Shown one piece after another: positions 16,745 through 25,707 of a DNA stretch of 63,436 nt. Made by a program: the position numbers and the translations under genes. Numbering within the stretch: the first letter of the stretch is position 1; each line of letters begins with the position of its first letter. The DNA is taken from the NCBI GenBank assembly GCA_031271905.1, contig JAISUT010000057.1:1-63436 (forward strand). The letters run 5' to 3'. A model generated the notes under the pieces. It saw only the letters and a program-made list of their open reading frames with translations, ran no database searches and was not told the origin of the DNA. Source of the DNA: Acidobacteriota bacterium. Lineage in GTDB: Bacteria > Acidobacteriota > UBA6911.

Positions 16745-18034
16745 ATGGCTGGGAAAATGCTCCGGGTGTTCATCACAGGCGTGGCGGGCGCGGCTGTCGC
16801 GCTTTTGTCCTTGGGCTTTGCGCACGCGGAACCCGCCGACGCCGCGACGGAACGCCTGGAGTTGGACGCGCTGGTGGCCGAGATGCTGGCGGCGAACCCG
16901 GAGCTCGGCGCCGCCCGCAAGCGCTGGGAGGCGGCGCGCCAGCGCCCCGGTCAGGAGCGCAGCCTGCCCGACCCGACCGTCGGCGTGGGCTGGTCGGCGG
17001 TGGGCGCGCCATATCCGGGCGCGGGGCTGGGGACGGAGATGTCGGCGAACGTGGGGGTGACCGTCTCCCAGATGCTGCCGTTTCCGGGGAAGCTCGGTTT
17101 GAAGGGGGGCGTCGCCGAGCAGGAGGCGCGCGCGGAGGCGTCCCTTTTCACCGGCGCGGAACGCGCGCTGGTCGCGCGTCTGAAGACGGCGTTCTACGAA
17201 CTCCAATACGTCTGCGAAGCGCTGGACATCCTCGACCGCAACCGCGCCCTGCTGGAGCGGCTGTCCGAGTCGGCCCGCATCCGCTACGAGTCGGGCGAAG
17301 GGGCGCAGCAAGACCTCATCAAGATCCAGTTGGAAATCACTCTCTTGGAAACGCGCGCGGTGGAGCTGGAGCGGCAGAAGCGGGTCTCGGAGGCGGAAAT
17401 CAACACCCTTCTCGCCCGCGCCGCCGCCGCGCCGCTCGGACGGCCCGCGCCGCCGCCGGAACTTTCCAGCATGCCGGAACTCCCCGCGCTGGAGGCCCTG
17501 CAAGAGGCCGCCATGCTGTCGGCGCCCGCCCTGCGCGCCCAGCGCTCGGTCATCGACGGGCGGCAGCTCGGACTGGAGCTGGCGCGGCGCGACGCCTACC
17601 CGGACTTCGAGGTCATGGGCGGTTATTTCAACCAAGGCTCGATGAAGGACATGTGGGAGTTCCAGGTGCAGATGAACCTCCCGATCTTCTCCATGGACAG
17701 GCGGCGGCTGGCAGAGGCCGAGGCGGCGGCGCGACTGGGGGAAGCGCAACGCGCCTACCGGGCGCGGGAGCAGGAAATAGGATTCCAGTTGCGCGACCGG
17801 CACCTGGAGGCGGAGAACGCGCGCAAGCTGATGGAGCTGTATTCGGTGCGCGTCCTCCCGCAGGCGGCGCTGGCGCTGGAGTCCTCGCTGTTGAACTACG
17901 GCGCGGGCAAACTCGACTTCCTCTCCGTCTTCATGAACTTCACGGCGATATTGGAGAACGAGACCAGCTACGCCCGCAGCCGCGCGCAGTATTTGCAGGC
18001 GCTGGCGCGGCTGGAGGAATTGAGCGGGATGTAG
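16745..18034 (+). CDS. cusC: TolC-family outer-membrane channel of a heavy-metal efflux system (CusC-like)
   Basis: 429 residues from ATG 16745, preceded by GAGGA and followed by a clean signal peptide (LRVFITGVAGAAVALL...AHA). The ATG at 16724 lies inside a dyad and is less likely. Two OEP repeats with long amphipathic helices (LERLSESARIRYESGEGAQQDLIKIQ; ALESSLLNYGAGKLDFLSVF) are typical of TolC/CusC proteins that form the trans-periplasmic exit duct. First gene of the efflux operon, 26 bp before the adaptor. Confidence 0.85.
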   Translation: MAGKMLRVFITGVAGAAVALLSLGFAHAEPADAATERLELDALVAEMLAANPELGAARKRWEAARQRPGQERSLPDPTVGVGWSAVGAPYPGAGLGTEMSANVGVTVSQMLPFPGKLGLKGGVAEQEARAEASLFTGAERALVARLKTAFYELQYVCEALDILDRNRALLERLSESARIRYESGEGAQQDLIKIQLEITLLETRAVELERQKRVSEAEINTLLARAAAAPLGRPAPPPELSSMPELPALEALQEAAMLSAPALRAQRSVIDGRQLGLELARRDAYPDFEVMGGYFNQGSMKDMWEFQVQMNLPIFSMDRRRLAEAEAAARLGEAQRAYRAREQEIGFQLRDRHLEAENARKLMELYSVRVLPQAALALESSLLNYGAGKLDFLSVFMNFTAILENETSYARSRAQYLQALARLEELSGM

Positions 18035-18059
18035 GGGCGGCGCGCCCCTGGGAACGGCT

Positions 18060-19298
18060 ATGAAAAAATTCTTGCTGGGGTTTCTGACGGCGGCGGTCCT
18101 CCTCGTGGGCGGGGCGGCGCTTTACGTGAAGCTGGGCGGCCGCCTGCCCGGCGCGGGGGGCGGACAGTCGGCGGCCAAGGCGAAGGTCCGCTACCACTGC
18201 CCGATGCACCCGACCTTCACATCCGACAACCCCAAGACCCCCTGCCCCATCTGCGGCATGGACCTGGTGCCCATCGGCGAGGCGACGGAGTACGACGCGG
18301 AGCCCGACCCCGTCCCCGGCCAGTCCATCGTCGTGCTGACGCCCGAACGCATCCAGACGATGGGCGTCACCACGGCAGAGGCGAAGCGGATGGATTTCAC
18401 GCAGAGCTTGCGCACCTACGGGCGGGTCGCCTACGACCAGACGCGGGTGCGGCAGGTGCGCACGAAGTTCGACGGGTACATCGAGGAGCTCTACGTCGAT
18501 TACATCGGCAAGCTGGTGAATAAGGGCGACCCGCTGTTCGCGGTCTACTCGCCGGAGCTTTTGGCGACGCAGAACGAGTTCCTGCTGGCGTTGCGCGCCC
18601 AAGGGCAGCCCTCCGCGCAGGCGGGCGGCATCGACCTGGTGGCGGCGGCGCGCCAGCGCCTCTCCCTCTGGGACATCGGCGAGAAGGAGATAGCCGAAAT
18701 CGAGCGGACGAAAAAGCCGGTCCACGCCCTGACCATCTACTCCCCCGTGTCGGGCTACGTGATCGCCAAGGCCGCCTACCAGGGGATGAAGGCGACGCCT
18801 GCCGAGAGCATGTACGACATCGCCGACTTCTCGGTGGTGTGGGTGCTGGCGGACGTCTACGAGGCGAACCTCGCGCGCGTCCGCAACGGCCAGCGCGCCA
18901 CGGTCACGCTCCCCTACCAGCCGGGGCGCGCGTGGGCCGGACGGGTCTCGTGGATAGACCCGACGCTCGACCCTGAGTCGCGCACCGCCCGCGCCCGCAT
19001 CGAGATCGCGAACCCCGACGGCGCGCTGAAGCCGGAGATGTACGCGGAGGTCGAGATCGCGGACGCCGGAGGGGGCGGCATCGCCGTGCCGGAGGACGCC
19101 GTCATTTCCACGGGGGAGCGCGACCTGGTGTTCCTCGACAGGGGCGAGGGGGTGTTCGAGCCGCGCGAAGTGACCCTCGGCGTCAGCGTCGGCGGCTGGC
19201 GCGAGGTCAAGGCGGGGCTGGACGCGGGGGACAAGGTGGCGGTCGGCGCGAACTTCCTGTTGGATTCCGAGTCGCGCCTGAAGTCGTCCGTGAAGTAG
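18060..19298 (+). CDS. cusB: efflux RND periplasmic adaptor with heavy-metal-binding domain (CusB-like)
   Basis: 412 residues. One N-terminal membrane/signal segment (FLLGFLTAAVLLVGGAAL) is followed by a heavy-metal-binding motif YHCPMHP...CPICGMDLVP (residues about 45-80). Then come the barrel-sandwich/hairpin adaptor domains (VRTKFDGYIEELYVDYIGKLVNKGD; IYSPVSGYVIAKAAYQGM). CusB-type adaptors pass Cu(I)/Ag(I) to the RND pump. Downstream the operon is interrupted by a perfect inverted repeat and an ATPase remnant before cusA. Confidence 0.9.
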   Translation: MKKFLLGFLTAAVLLVGGAALYVKLGGRLPGAGGGQSAAKAKVRYHCPMHPTFTSDNPKTPCPICGMDLVPIGEATEYDAEPDPVPGQSIVVLTPERIQTMGVTTAEAKRMDFTQSLRTYGRVAYDQTRVRQVRTKFDGYIEELYVDYIGKLVNKGDPLFAVYSPELLATQNEFLLALRAQGQPSAQAGGIDLVAAARQRLSLWDIGEKEIAEIERTKKPVHALTIYSPVSGYVIAKAAYQGMKATPAESMYDIADFSVVWVLADVYEANLARVRNGQRATVTLPYQPGRAWAGRVSWIDPTLDPESRTARARIEIANPDGALKPEMYAEVEIADAGGGGIAVPEDAVISTGERDLVFLDRGEGVFEPREVTLGVSVGGWREVKAGLDAGDKVAVGANFLLDSESRLKSSVK

Positions 19299-19332
19299 GC
19301 GGGGGAGTCGGCCCGATGGCGGCGCGCCCTAA

Positions 19333-19383
19333 AAAATATCCAGCCAAACGTCGATATTTTTGCCGCGTTTGGCTGGATATTTT
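19333..19383. repeat. perfect 18-bp inverted repeat between cusB and cusA
   Basis: AAAATATCCAGCCAAACG at 19333-19350 and its exact reverse complement at 19366-19383 flank a 15-base loop. The 3' arm ends in T4, so it could act as a terminator or attenuator between adaptor and pump genes. It may instead be the end of the element that brought in the ATPase tail just downstream. Confidence 0.8.
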
Positions 19384-19385
19384 CC

Positions 19386-19577
19386 ATGCGCGAACCCGCG
19401 CGCGGGAGGTCGGCGATGAAGATTGTCGGAAGGAAGAGGGAGCGCCTAGACGCTTTCGCGCGCGCGACCGGGACGAAGAAGGCCCGCCACCTGACGATGG
19501 TCACGACCTGCGGGGTCAAGCAGAACCAATACTCGGGCATCGTGCAGTCCGAGGTGACGCTGGACGATTTGTTCTAA
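19386..19577 (+). pseudogene. C-terminal tail of an AAA-type ATP-binding protein
   Basis: 63 residues. The end HLTMVTTCGVKQNQYSGIVQSEVTLDDLF is the usual C-terminus (ITTYGVKxNEYSxIVQxxVTLDDLF) of archaeal-type/DUF234-like AAA ATPases. The ATPase and DNA-binding domains are absent. It begins at the edge of the perfect inverted repeat and ends 58 bp before cusA. No ribosome binding site is seen; it is a remnant lodged in the efflux operon. Confidence 0.65.
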
Positions 19578-19635
19578 GGGGGCTTAAGGGGTCTGCGGGC
19601 AAGGGGCCTGCGGGCCGGGGGAGCGCGTTCGAACC

Positions 19636-22600
19636 ATGATAGAAAATATCATCGACTGGTGCGCCAGGCAGAAGTTCGTGGTGCTGGTGATGGCGGCGGC
19701 CGTCGTCGCCGTCGGCGTCTGGACGCTCCGCAACCAGCCTGTGGACGCCATCCCCGACCTTTCGGACACCCAGGTCATCGTCTACTCGCGCTGGGACCGC
19801 TCGCCCGACATCATCGAGGACCAGGTGACCTACCCCGTCACGGCGGCGCTCCTGGGCGCGCCCAAGGTCAAGGCCGTCCGCGGCTACTCCGACTTCGGCT
19901 TCTCCTACGTCTACGTGATCTTCGAAGACGGCGTGGACATCTACTGGGCGCGCAGCCGCGTCCTGGAATACCTCAGCAAGGTGACGTCCTCCCTGCCGCC
20001 GGAGGTCAAGACCGAGATAGGCCCGGACGCCACCGGCGTCGGCTGGGTCTACCAGTACGCGCTGGTCGATGAAAGCGGCGCGCACTCACTCGCCGACCTG
20101 CGCTCCTTCCAGGACTGGAACCTGCGCTACGCCCTGCAAGCGGTGCCGGGCGTGGCGGAGGTCGCCACCGTCGGCGGCTTCCAGAACCAGTACCAGGTCA
20201 CGGCGGACCGCGAGCGGCTCGCCGCCTATGGCCTCTCCATCATGGACGTGAGCCGCGCGGTGGGCGAGGCGAACGTCGAGGCGGGGGCGCGGCTCTTGGA
20301 GTTCGCGGGGCGGGAGTACATGGTGCGCGGACGCGGCTACGTGAAATCCGTCGCCGACCTCGAACAGGCGGTGCTGAAGACCAGCGCCGCGGGGACGCCC
20401 GTCCTGCTGCGCGACGTCGCCCGCGTGGAGCGCGGCCCGGAGATACGGCGCGGCGTCGCGGACCTGGACGGCCTGGGCGACACGGTGGGCGGCATCATCG
20501 TCATGCGCCACGGCGAGAACGCCGACAAGGTCATCAAGCGCGTGCGCGAGAAGCTGCGCGACATGGAGCCGTCGCTGCCCAAGGGGGTGAAGGTCGTCAC
20601 CACCTACGACCGCTCCGACCTCATCGACGCCGCCATCGACACGCTGACGCACGAGCTGGTCACGGAGATCGTCATCGTGTCGCTGGTGATACTGGTCTTC
20701 CTCTGGCACATCCCCTCGGCGATCATCCCCATCGTGACCATCCCCGTGGCGGTGCTGCTGTCGTTCATCCCGATGTACGCCTTGAGCGTCAACTCCAACA
20801 TCATGTCGCTCGCCGGCATCGCCATCTCCATCGGCGTGCTGGTGGACGGGGCGATCGTGGAGGTCGAGAACGCCTATAAGAAATTGGAACTATGGATCGA
20901 AGGCGGGCGGCAGGGCGACTTCCACGAGGTGCGCCTCTCCGCGCTCAAGGAGGTCGGCCCGTCGGTCTTCTTCTCGCTGCTGGTGATCGCCGTGGCGTTC
21001 CTGCCGATCTTCACGCTGGTGGACCAGGAGGGGCGGCTGTTCAAGCCGCTCGCCTTCACCAAGAACTTCGCCATGGCCATCGCGGCGCTGCTGGCGATCT
21101 CGCTCGACCCGGCGATGCGGATGCTGTTCGCGCGCATGGCGCCGTTCCGTTTCCGCTTCAGGCCGCTGAAGCCGCTGGAGTGGCTGGCCAACCAGGCGCT
21201 GGTGGGGAGGTACTACAAAGAGGAGAACCACCCGATAAGCAAAATACTGTTTCGCATATACGAGCCTCCGGCGCGCTGGGTGCTGCGCTGGCCCAAGACC
21301 ACCGTCGCCATCGCCGTCGCCGTCATACTGACGACGATCCCCGTCTACCGGAAGCTGGGGAGCGAGTTCATGCCTCCCCTGAACGAAGGCACCATCCTCT
21401 ACATGCCGACGACCCTGCCGGGCATCTCGGTCGCCGAGGCGCAGAGGGTCTTGCAGATACAGGACCGGCTGATCAAGAGCGTCCCGGAGGTGGAGCGGGT
21501 GTTTGGCAAGGCGGGGCGCGCCGAAAGCTCCACCGACCCCGCCCCCTTCTCCATGATGGAGACGACGGTGCTGCTCAAGCCGCGCTCCGAGTGGCGCCCC
21601 AAGCGCCGCTGGTACTCCGGCTGGTCGCCGGAATGGCTCAGCGACCTGGTGTTCCGGCGCGTCTGGCCGGACAGGATGTCGTGGGACGACCTGATCGACG
21701 AGCTGGACGCGAAGGTGCGGATACCCGGCGTGACCAACGCCTGGACGATGCCCATCCGCGCGCGCATCGACATGCTGACGACGGGGGTGAAGACGCCGGT
21801 GGGCATCAAGGTCTTCGGGCCGGACCTTGAGGAGATCGACCGCATAGGCGTCCAGCTCGAATCGGTGATGCGCGAGGTGCCGGGGACGCGCTCGGTCTAT
21901 TCCGAGCGGGTGTCCGGCGGCTATTTCATCGACTTCGACCTGCGGCGCGACCAGCTGGCGCGCTACGGCCTGTCGGTGGGCGAGGCGCAGGACGTCATCA
22001 TGGCGGCCGTCGGCGGCGAGAACGTCACGACCACCGTCGAGGGTCGGGCGCGCTATCCCGTGAACGTCCGCTATCCGCGCGAGACGCGCGACAGCGTGGA
22101 CGCGCTGCGGCAGGTGCTGTTCACGCCGCCGGGGGGCGCGCCCGTCCCCTTGGCGCAGATCGCCGACATCAAGTTCGTGAATGGCCCGTCCATGATCCGC
22201 GACGAGAACGGGATGATGGCGGGCTACGTCTTCGTGGACCTGGACACCGGCGACATCGGCCGCTACGTGGAACGGGCGAAGGAGGTCGTGCGCGAGAAGC
22301 TCGACCTGCCCCAGGGCTATTCGCTGGTCTGGAGCGGGCAGTACGAGAACATGCTGCGGGTCAGGGAGCGGCTTCTCGTCGTCGTGCCGATCACGGTGTT
22401 TCTGATCTTCGCGCTCCTTTACATGAACACGAAGTCGTTTGTGAAGGCGTCCATCGTGATGCTGGCGGTGCCGTTCTCGCTCGTCGGCGCGGTGTGGCTG
22501 ATGTGGGGGCTGGACTACAACGTCTCGATAGCGGCGTGGGTCGGGATGATCGCCCTGATGGGCCTGGACGCGGAGACGGGCGTCTTCATGCTCCTGTTCC

Positions 22601-22908
22601 TGGATCTTTCCTACGACGAGGCCAAGCGCCGGGGGCTGCTGCGGAGCAAGGCGGAGCTGGCCGAGGCGGTCATCCACGGCGCGGTCAAGCGCGTCCGGCC
22701 CAAGATGATGACGGTCGCCGCGTCGTTCATGGGGCTGATGCCGATCATGTGGAGCGTGGGCGCGGGCTCGGACATGATGAAGCGCGTGACCGCGCCGATG
22801 GTCGGGGGCCTGGCGACCTCGTTCCTCATGGAGCTGCTGGTCTATCCGGCGATCTACTACCTGTGGAAGTGGCGCGCCGAAGTGAAGTCGATGGCGTCCG
22901 CCGCATGA
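19636..22908 (+). CDS. cusA: heavy-metal efflux RND transporter (CusA/CzcA family)
   Basis: 1090 residues, the usual size for HME-RND pumps, with 12 membrane helices in the 1+5, 1+5 layout. N-terminal NQPVDAIPDLSDTQVIV and KVKAVRGYSDFGFSYVYVIF are hallmarks of CusA/CzcA. The TM4 segment GVLVDGAIVEVENAYKKLE resembles the monovalent-cation (Cu/Ag) branch rather than the DFGxxxDGA form of CzcA. It exports metal from periplasm/cytoplasm through CusB and the TolC-type channel by proton antiport. The ribosome binding site is weak (GGGGGAG, 14 bases). The 337-bp interval from cusB carries the inverted repeat and ATPase remnant. Confidence 0.92.
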   Translation: MIENIIDWCARQKFVVLVMAAAVVAVGVWTLRNQPVDAIPDLSDTQVIVYSRWDRSPDIIEDQVTYPVTAALLGAPKVKAVRGYSDFGFSYVYVIFEDGVDIYWARSRVLEYLSKVTSSLPPEVKTEIGPDATGVGWVYQYALVDESGAHSLADLRSFQDWNLRYALQAVPGVAEVATVGGFQNQYQVTADRERLAAYGLSIMDVSRAVGEANVEAGARLLEFAGREYMVRGRGYVKSVADLEQAVLKTSAAGTPVLLRDVARVERGPEIRRGVADLDGLGDTVGGIIVMRHGENADKVIKRVREKLRDMEPSLPKGVKVVTTYDRSDLIDAAIDTLTHELVTEIVIVSLVILVFLWHIPSAIIPIVTIPVAVLLSFIPMYALSVNSNIMSLAGIAISIGVLVDGAIVEVENAYKKLELWIEGGRQGDFHEVRLSALKEVGPSVFFSLLVIAVAFLPIFTLVDQEGRLFKPLAFTKNFAMAIAALLAISLDPAMRMLFARMAPFRFRFRPLKPLEWLANQALVGRYYKEENHPISKILFRIYEPPARWVLRWPKTTVAIAVAVILTTIPVYRKLGSEFMPPLNEGTILYMPTTLPGISVAEAQRVLQIQDRLIKSVPEVERVFGKAGRAESSTDPAPFSMMETTVLLKPRSEWRPKRRWYSGWSPEWLSDLVFRRVWPDRMSWDDLIDELDAKVRIPGVTNAWTMPIRARIDMLTTGVKTPVGIKVFGPDLEEIDRIGVQLESVMREVPGTRSVYSERVSGGYFIDFDLRRDQLARYGLSVGEAQDVIMAAVGGENVTTTVEGRARYPVNVRYPRETRDSVDALRQVLFTPPGGAPVPLAQIADIKFVNGPSMIRDENGMMAGYVFVDLDTGDIGRYVERAKEVVREKLDLPQGYSLVWSGQYENMLRVRERLLVVVPITVFLIFALLYMNTKSFVKASIVMLAVPFSLVGAVWLMWGLDYNVSIAAWVGMIALMGLDAETGVFMLLFLDLSYDEAKRRGLLRSKAELAEAVIHGAVKRVRPKMMTVAASFMGLMPIMWSVGAGSDMMKRVTAPMVGGLATSFLMELLVYPAIYYLWKWRAEVKSMASAA

Positions 22909-22998
22909 ACGGCCGTTTGTGTCGCACGGGCGCGTCGTGACGTGAAGCGGCGGGGTGGCGGTCTTAGGTTGTTCAACCGAATTGCGAGGATGGATGCG

Positions 22999-23685
22999 AT
23001 GAGACGATGGGTTGCCTTATCGGCGATGTTGTTTTTTTCGGCGGCGGCGGCACGGGCCGCCGAGCGCGCCTTCCGCGTCGAGCACGACCACCTTTTGCGG
23101 CACTGCGAGGGCGAGCTGGTCTTCGGCGACGCGGGGGTGGCATACAAGGCGTCCGAGCCGGGGCATTCCCGCGAGTGGAAATACGAGGACATCCAGCAAT
23201 TGGAGGTCGGGCGCGACGCCATCGCCATCCTCGGCTACGACGCGCGCAAGCGGGAGCTGGGGCGAGACCAGGCGTTCCGCTTCAAGGTGCTGGAAGGTGC
23301 GCCGGACGAGGCGCTGCGCAAAGAGATGGAGGAAAAGCTGGCGCGCCCCCTGGTGTCGAGCATCCTTCCGGAGGATCAGACCGTCCGCTTCTCCATCCCG
23401 GCGCGGCATCGGAAATTCATGGGCGGCGTGCAGGGGGCGTTGGAGTTTTCCGACGAATACGTGGTGTTCCGCGCCGCTTCTCCGCGAGAATCCCGCGCTT
23501 GGCGCTACGACGAACTCCCTGCGCTGACCGAGACGGGGTCGTTCCGCCTGCGGATCGGCGTCCTGGAGAAAACCGGCGGCGAATACGGCGGGGAGAAGCC
23601 TTACAACTTCGACCTGAAACGCCGGTTGACCGAGGCGGAGTCCGATTTCCTCTGGGAGAAGGTCAACCGCCGCCACCTGCGGTGA
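22999..23685 (+). CDS. secreted protein of unknown function
   Basis: 228 residues from ATG 22999 (GAGGA eight bases upstream). Signal peptide MRRWVALSAMLFFSAAAARAA. The mature protein contains two similar beta-rich halves: a segment ending SREWKYEDIQQLEVG and a later one ending SRAWRYDELPALTETG. This suggests an internal duplication, PH-like in pattern. It lies 90 bp behind cusA and could be a late operon member, but no metal-binding motif is visible. Family not recognised. Confidence 0.6.
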   Translation: MRRWVALSAMLFFSAAAARAAERAFRVEHDHLLRHCEGELVFGDAGVAYKASEPGHSREWKYEDIQQLEVGRDAIAILGYDARKRELGRDQAFRFKVLEGAPDEALRKEMEEKLARPLVSSILPEDQTVRFSIPARHRKFMGGVQGALEFSDEYVVFRAASPRESRAWRYDELPALTETGSFRLRIGVLEKTGGEYGGEKPYNFDLKRRLTEAESDFLWEKVNRRHLR

Positions 23686-23830
23686 CGGCTTCGCCACAGT
23701 CCCCGCCCCGTCTCCGCCCCGTCTCCACGCATTTCATGTTGCAAATCAGAACCCTTCGTATGAAGAGTGTTTTGTTTGCAATATACGGCGGGTGCCGCTA
23801 AGCTCTATGGTTTATTGAAAGCGAGCTGGC

Positions 23831-24622
23831 ATGTCCTCGAACTTGGTCATCATCCCTACGTACAACGAGAGGGAAAACGTCGCCAACATCATCAGGGCCG
23901 TATTCGCCCAGCCGTTGGCGTCTCACATTTTGATTGTCGAGGACGGTTCTCCCGACGGCACGGCAGGCGTCGTGAAGGCGTTGCAAGCGGAATTCCCCGG
24001 CCGCCTGTTCATGCTCGAGCGGACGGGCAAACTCGGGCTGGGCACGGCATATATCGCGGGCTTCCGCTGGGCGTTGGAGCACGGCTACGACTACATCTTC
24101 GAGATGGACGCCGATTTCTCGCACAACCCGGCAGATTTGCCGCGCCTTTACGCCGCCTGCGCCAACGGAGGCGCCGACGTGGCCATCGGCTCGCGCTATG
24201 CGACCGGGGTCAATGTGGTGAACTGGCCCATCGGCAGGGTGCTGATGTCCTATTTCGCGTCGAAATACGTCCGCCTCGTGCTGGGGATGAAGATCGCCGA
24301 CACCACCGCCGGGTTCAAATGCTACCGCCGCGAAGTCTTGGAAACGCTCGACCTGGACAAGATCAGGTTCAAGGGATACGCCTTCCAGATCGAGATGAAG
24401 TTCACATCCCTCAAGTGCGGGTTCACGCTCAAGGAGGTGTCCATCATTTTCATCAACCGCGAGCTCGGCACTTCGAAAATGGACGGCGGCATCTTCGGGG
24501 AGGCGTTCTTCGGCGTCATGCAACTGAAGGCGAGCAGTTGGTTCCGCAAGTTCCCCCAGAAGAAAGCGACCGGTGAACGCTGTTTCGAGACGCCTCCGGA
24601 GCTGCCCGCGCCGCAACGGTGA
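23831..24622 (+). CDS. polyprenol monophosphomannose synthase-like glycosyltransferase (GT2)
   Basis: 263 residues. GT-A fold with PTYNERENV, the NDP-sugar site VEDGSPDGT, the DxD-type metal site EMDADFSHNP and ADTTAGFKCYRREVL. This is the pattern of dolichol/undecaprenyl-phosphate mannosyltransferases (DPM1/Ppm1-like). It would transfer mannose or a similar sugar from GDP-sugar to a polyprenyl phosphate at the inner membrane face. No C-terminal membrane helices are present, so it is the soluble DPM1-type form. It stands alone with no glycan cluster nearby. Confidence 0.85.
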   Translation: MSSNLVIIPTYNERENVANIIRAVFAQPLASHILIVEDGSPDGTAGVVKALQAEFPGRLFMLERTGKLGLGTAYIAGFRWALEHGYDYIFEMDADFSHNPADLPRLYAACANGGADVAIGSRYATGVNVVNWPIGRVLMSYFASKYVRLVLGMKIADTTAGFKCYRREVLETLDLDKIRFKGYAFQIEMKFTSLKCGFTLKEVSIIFINRELGTSKMDGGIFGEAFFGVMQLKASSWFRKFPQKKATGERCFETPPELPAPQR

Positions 24623-24792
24623 ACGCCCATGCCCGCCTCGGCGCCACCCGAGGGAATTCGCATCTCCGCATGTCCGTCCTCCATCCAGCCTGCACGGCAC
24701 ACCCCGTGTCCGGCATGGCTCCCGCGCCCCGCCGCAGCATCGCGCGGCGGCGAAGCCGTCCCGATGGACCCCGCGCAGGCGGTCCGGTTCAG

Positions 24793-24879
24793 GGACGCAG
24801 TTCCGTCGAGCGGGTGAACTCGAATCTGAAGGACAATTGCGGCGGGCGGTTTGTGCGGGTGTTTCGGGGCTGCGCCTAG
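24793..24879 (+). pseudogene. transposase C-terminal remnant (DDE, IS1182/IS5-like)
   Basis: 29 residues: GRSSVERVNSNLKDNCGG followed by RFVRVFRG. This matches the conserved end of DDE transposases (RxxVERVNxxLKDxFGGRxVRVRG). The expected continuation is lost to a stop and probable frameshift. It is the only recognisable item in the 370-bp gap 24623-24992 and adjoins the AT-richer DUF3237 gene. Confidence 0.5.
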
Positions 24880-24992
24880 GCGTTGCCATGTCTGAAACCG
24901 TGTCGCTTTCGTCCCGACGACCGCTTTGCGGAAGAGGCTTGACCCGCTGAAGACGGTTCTTGCATATTGCCCTTCGCGATTCGCCTTAACCT

Positions 24993-25478
24993 TCAAGGTT
25001 TTGCAATCGGCTCGATCTCGACCATATAATATTCAAGCAAAATAGAGTCGGGATATCTCGTTGCGTTGACGACAAACAGTCTGTTTTTTAGGATGCTCAG
25101 GCTTTCGTCATAGATTTCAAACTCGGGCTTTGTGACGCAGTAATAAACGTCTGCGGGCGCAATCCCGCCTGAAAGCACAGTCTCAATATGTTCGTGAGGA
25201 ACAGTGCGTATTCCGTCGTTCTGGATATAGAAGCTTCTGCCGTCGTCAAGCTTAATGCCGTATCTGGCTGAAAGCTCGGCTCTGCCGTTGGGGCGAACCA
25301 CCTGACTGTCGATTCCGTTCGGAAGAACGGTGCCGTTTAAGGGCAGGGAGAATCCGATAATTTCTCCTCCGGTGATAGCAATAAGCTGACGTCTGCCTGA
25401 TTTGTCGTCTTGTCCGATTAAAACAGGCTTATCAACTGTCGCTCTGATCTCAAATGCCTTTACTAATTTAGGTTCCAA
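24993..25478 (-). CDS. DUF3237 domain protein
   Basis: 161 residues from a TTG start at 25478, with AAAGGAG eight bases upstream on the minus strand; the frame is open further but without homology. The sequence EIRATVDKPVLIGQDDKSGRRQLIAITGGEIIGF is a typical DUF3237 lipocalin-like beta-barrel opening, followed by GRAELSARYGIKLDDGRSFYIQNDGIR. Function is unknown. Codon usage (AAA, TTA, ATA) is visibly AT-richer than every neighbour. Together with the transposase tail beside it, this points to horizontal acquisition, perhaps from a Firmicute-like donor (inference). Confidence 0.75.
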   Translation of the reverse strand: MEPKLVKAFEIRATVDKPVLIGQDDKSGRRQLIAITGGEIIGFSLPLNGTVLPNGIDSQVVRPNGRAELSARYGIKLDDGRSFYIQNDGIRTVPHEHIETVLSGGIAPADVYYCVTKPEFEIYDESLSILKNRLFVVNATRYPDSILLEYYMVEIEPIAKP

Positions 25479-25707
25479 AATAAACACTCCTTTGAGCCAA
25501 TTGCAAAACCCCGACTGAAGAAGAAATAACGAACAGTTTTGTTGCAAGCGGATGAAAAACATGGCGTTATAGGTTTCCAATCGCCAATATAAGGAGACTT
25601 ATGTAAGTACGGCATAACGGTAAACTGTATGGGACCTCCGCTGGCGCTCCCCGCGCCTCTCCGACTTTTGAACCGCCGGACGGGCCACCGACGGCCGACC
25701 CGAGCCG

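Noticed and set aside
24619-24879. 86-residue gene after the glycosyltransferase
   Set aside because: Only the last 29 residues match a transposase end; the first 58 are not protein-like and no ribosome binding site is present.
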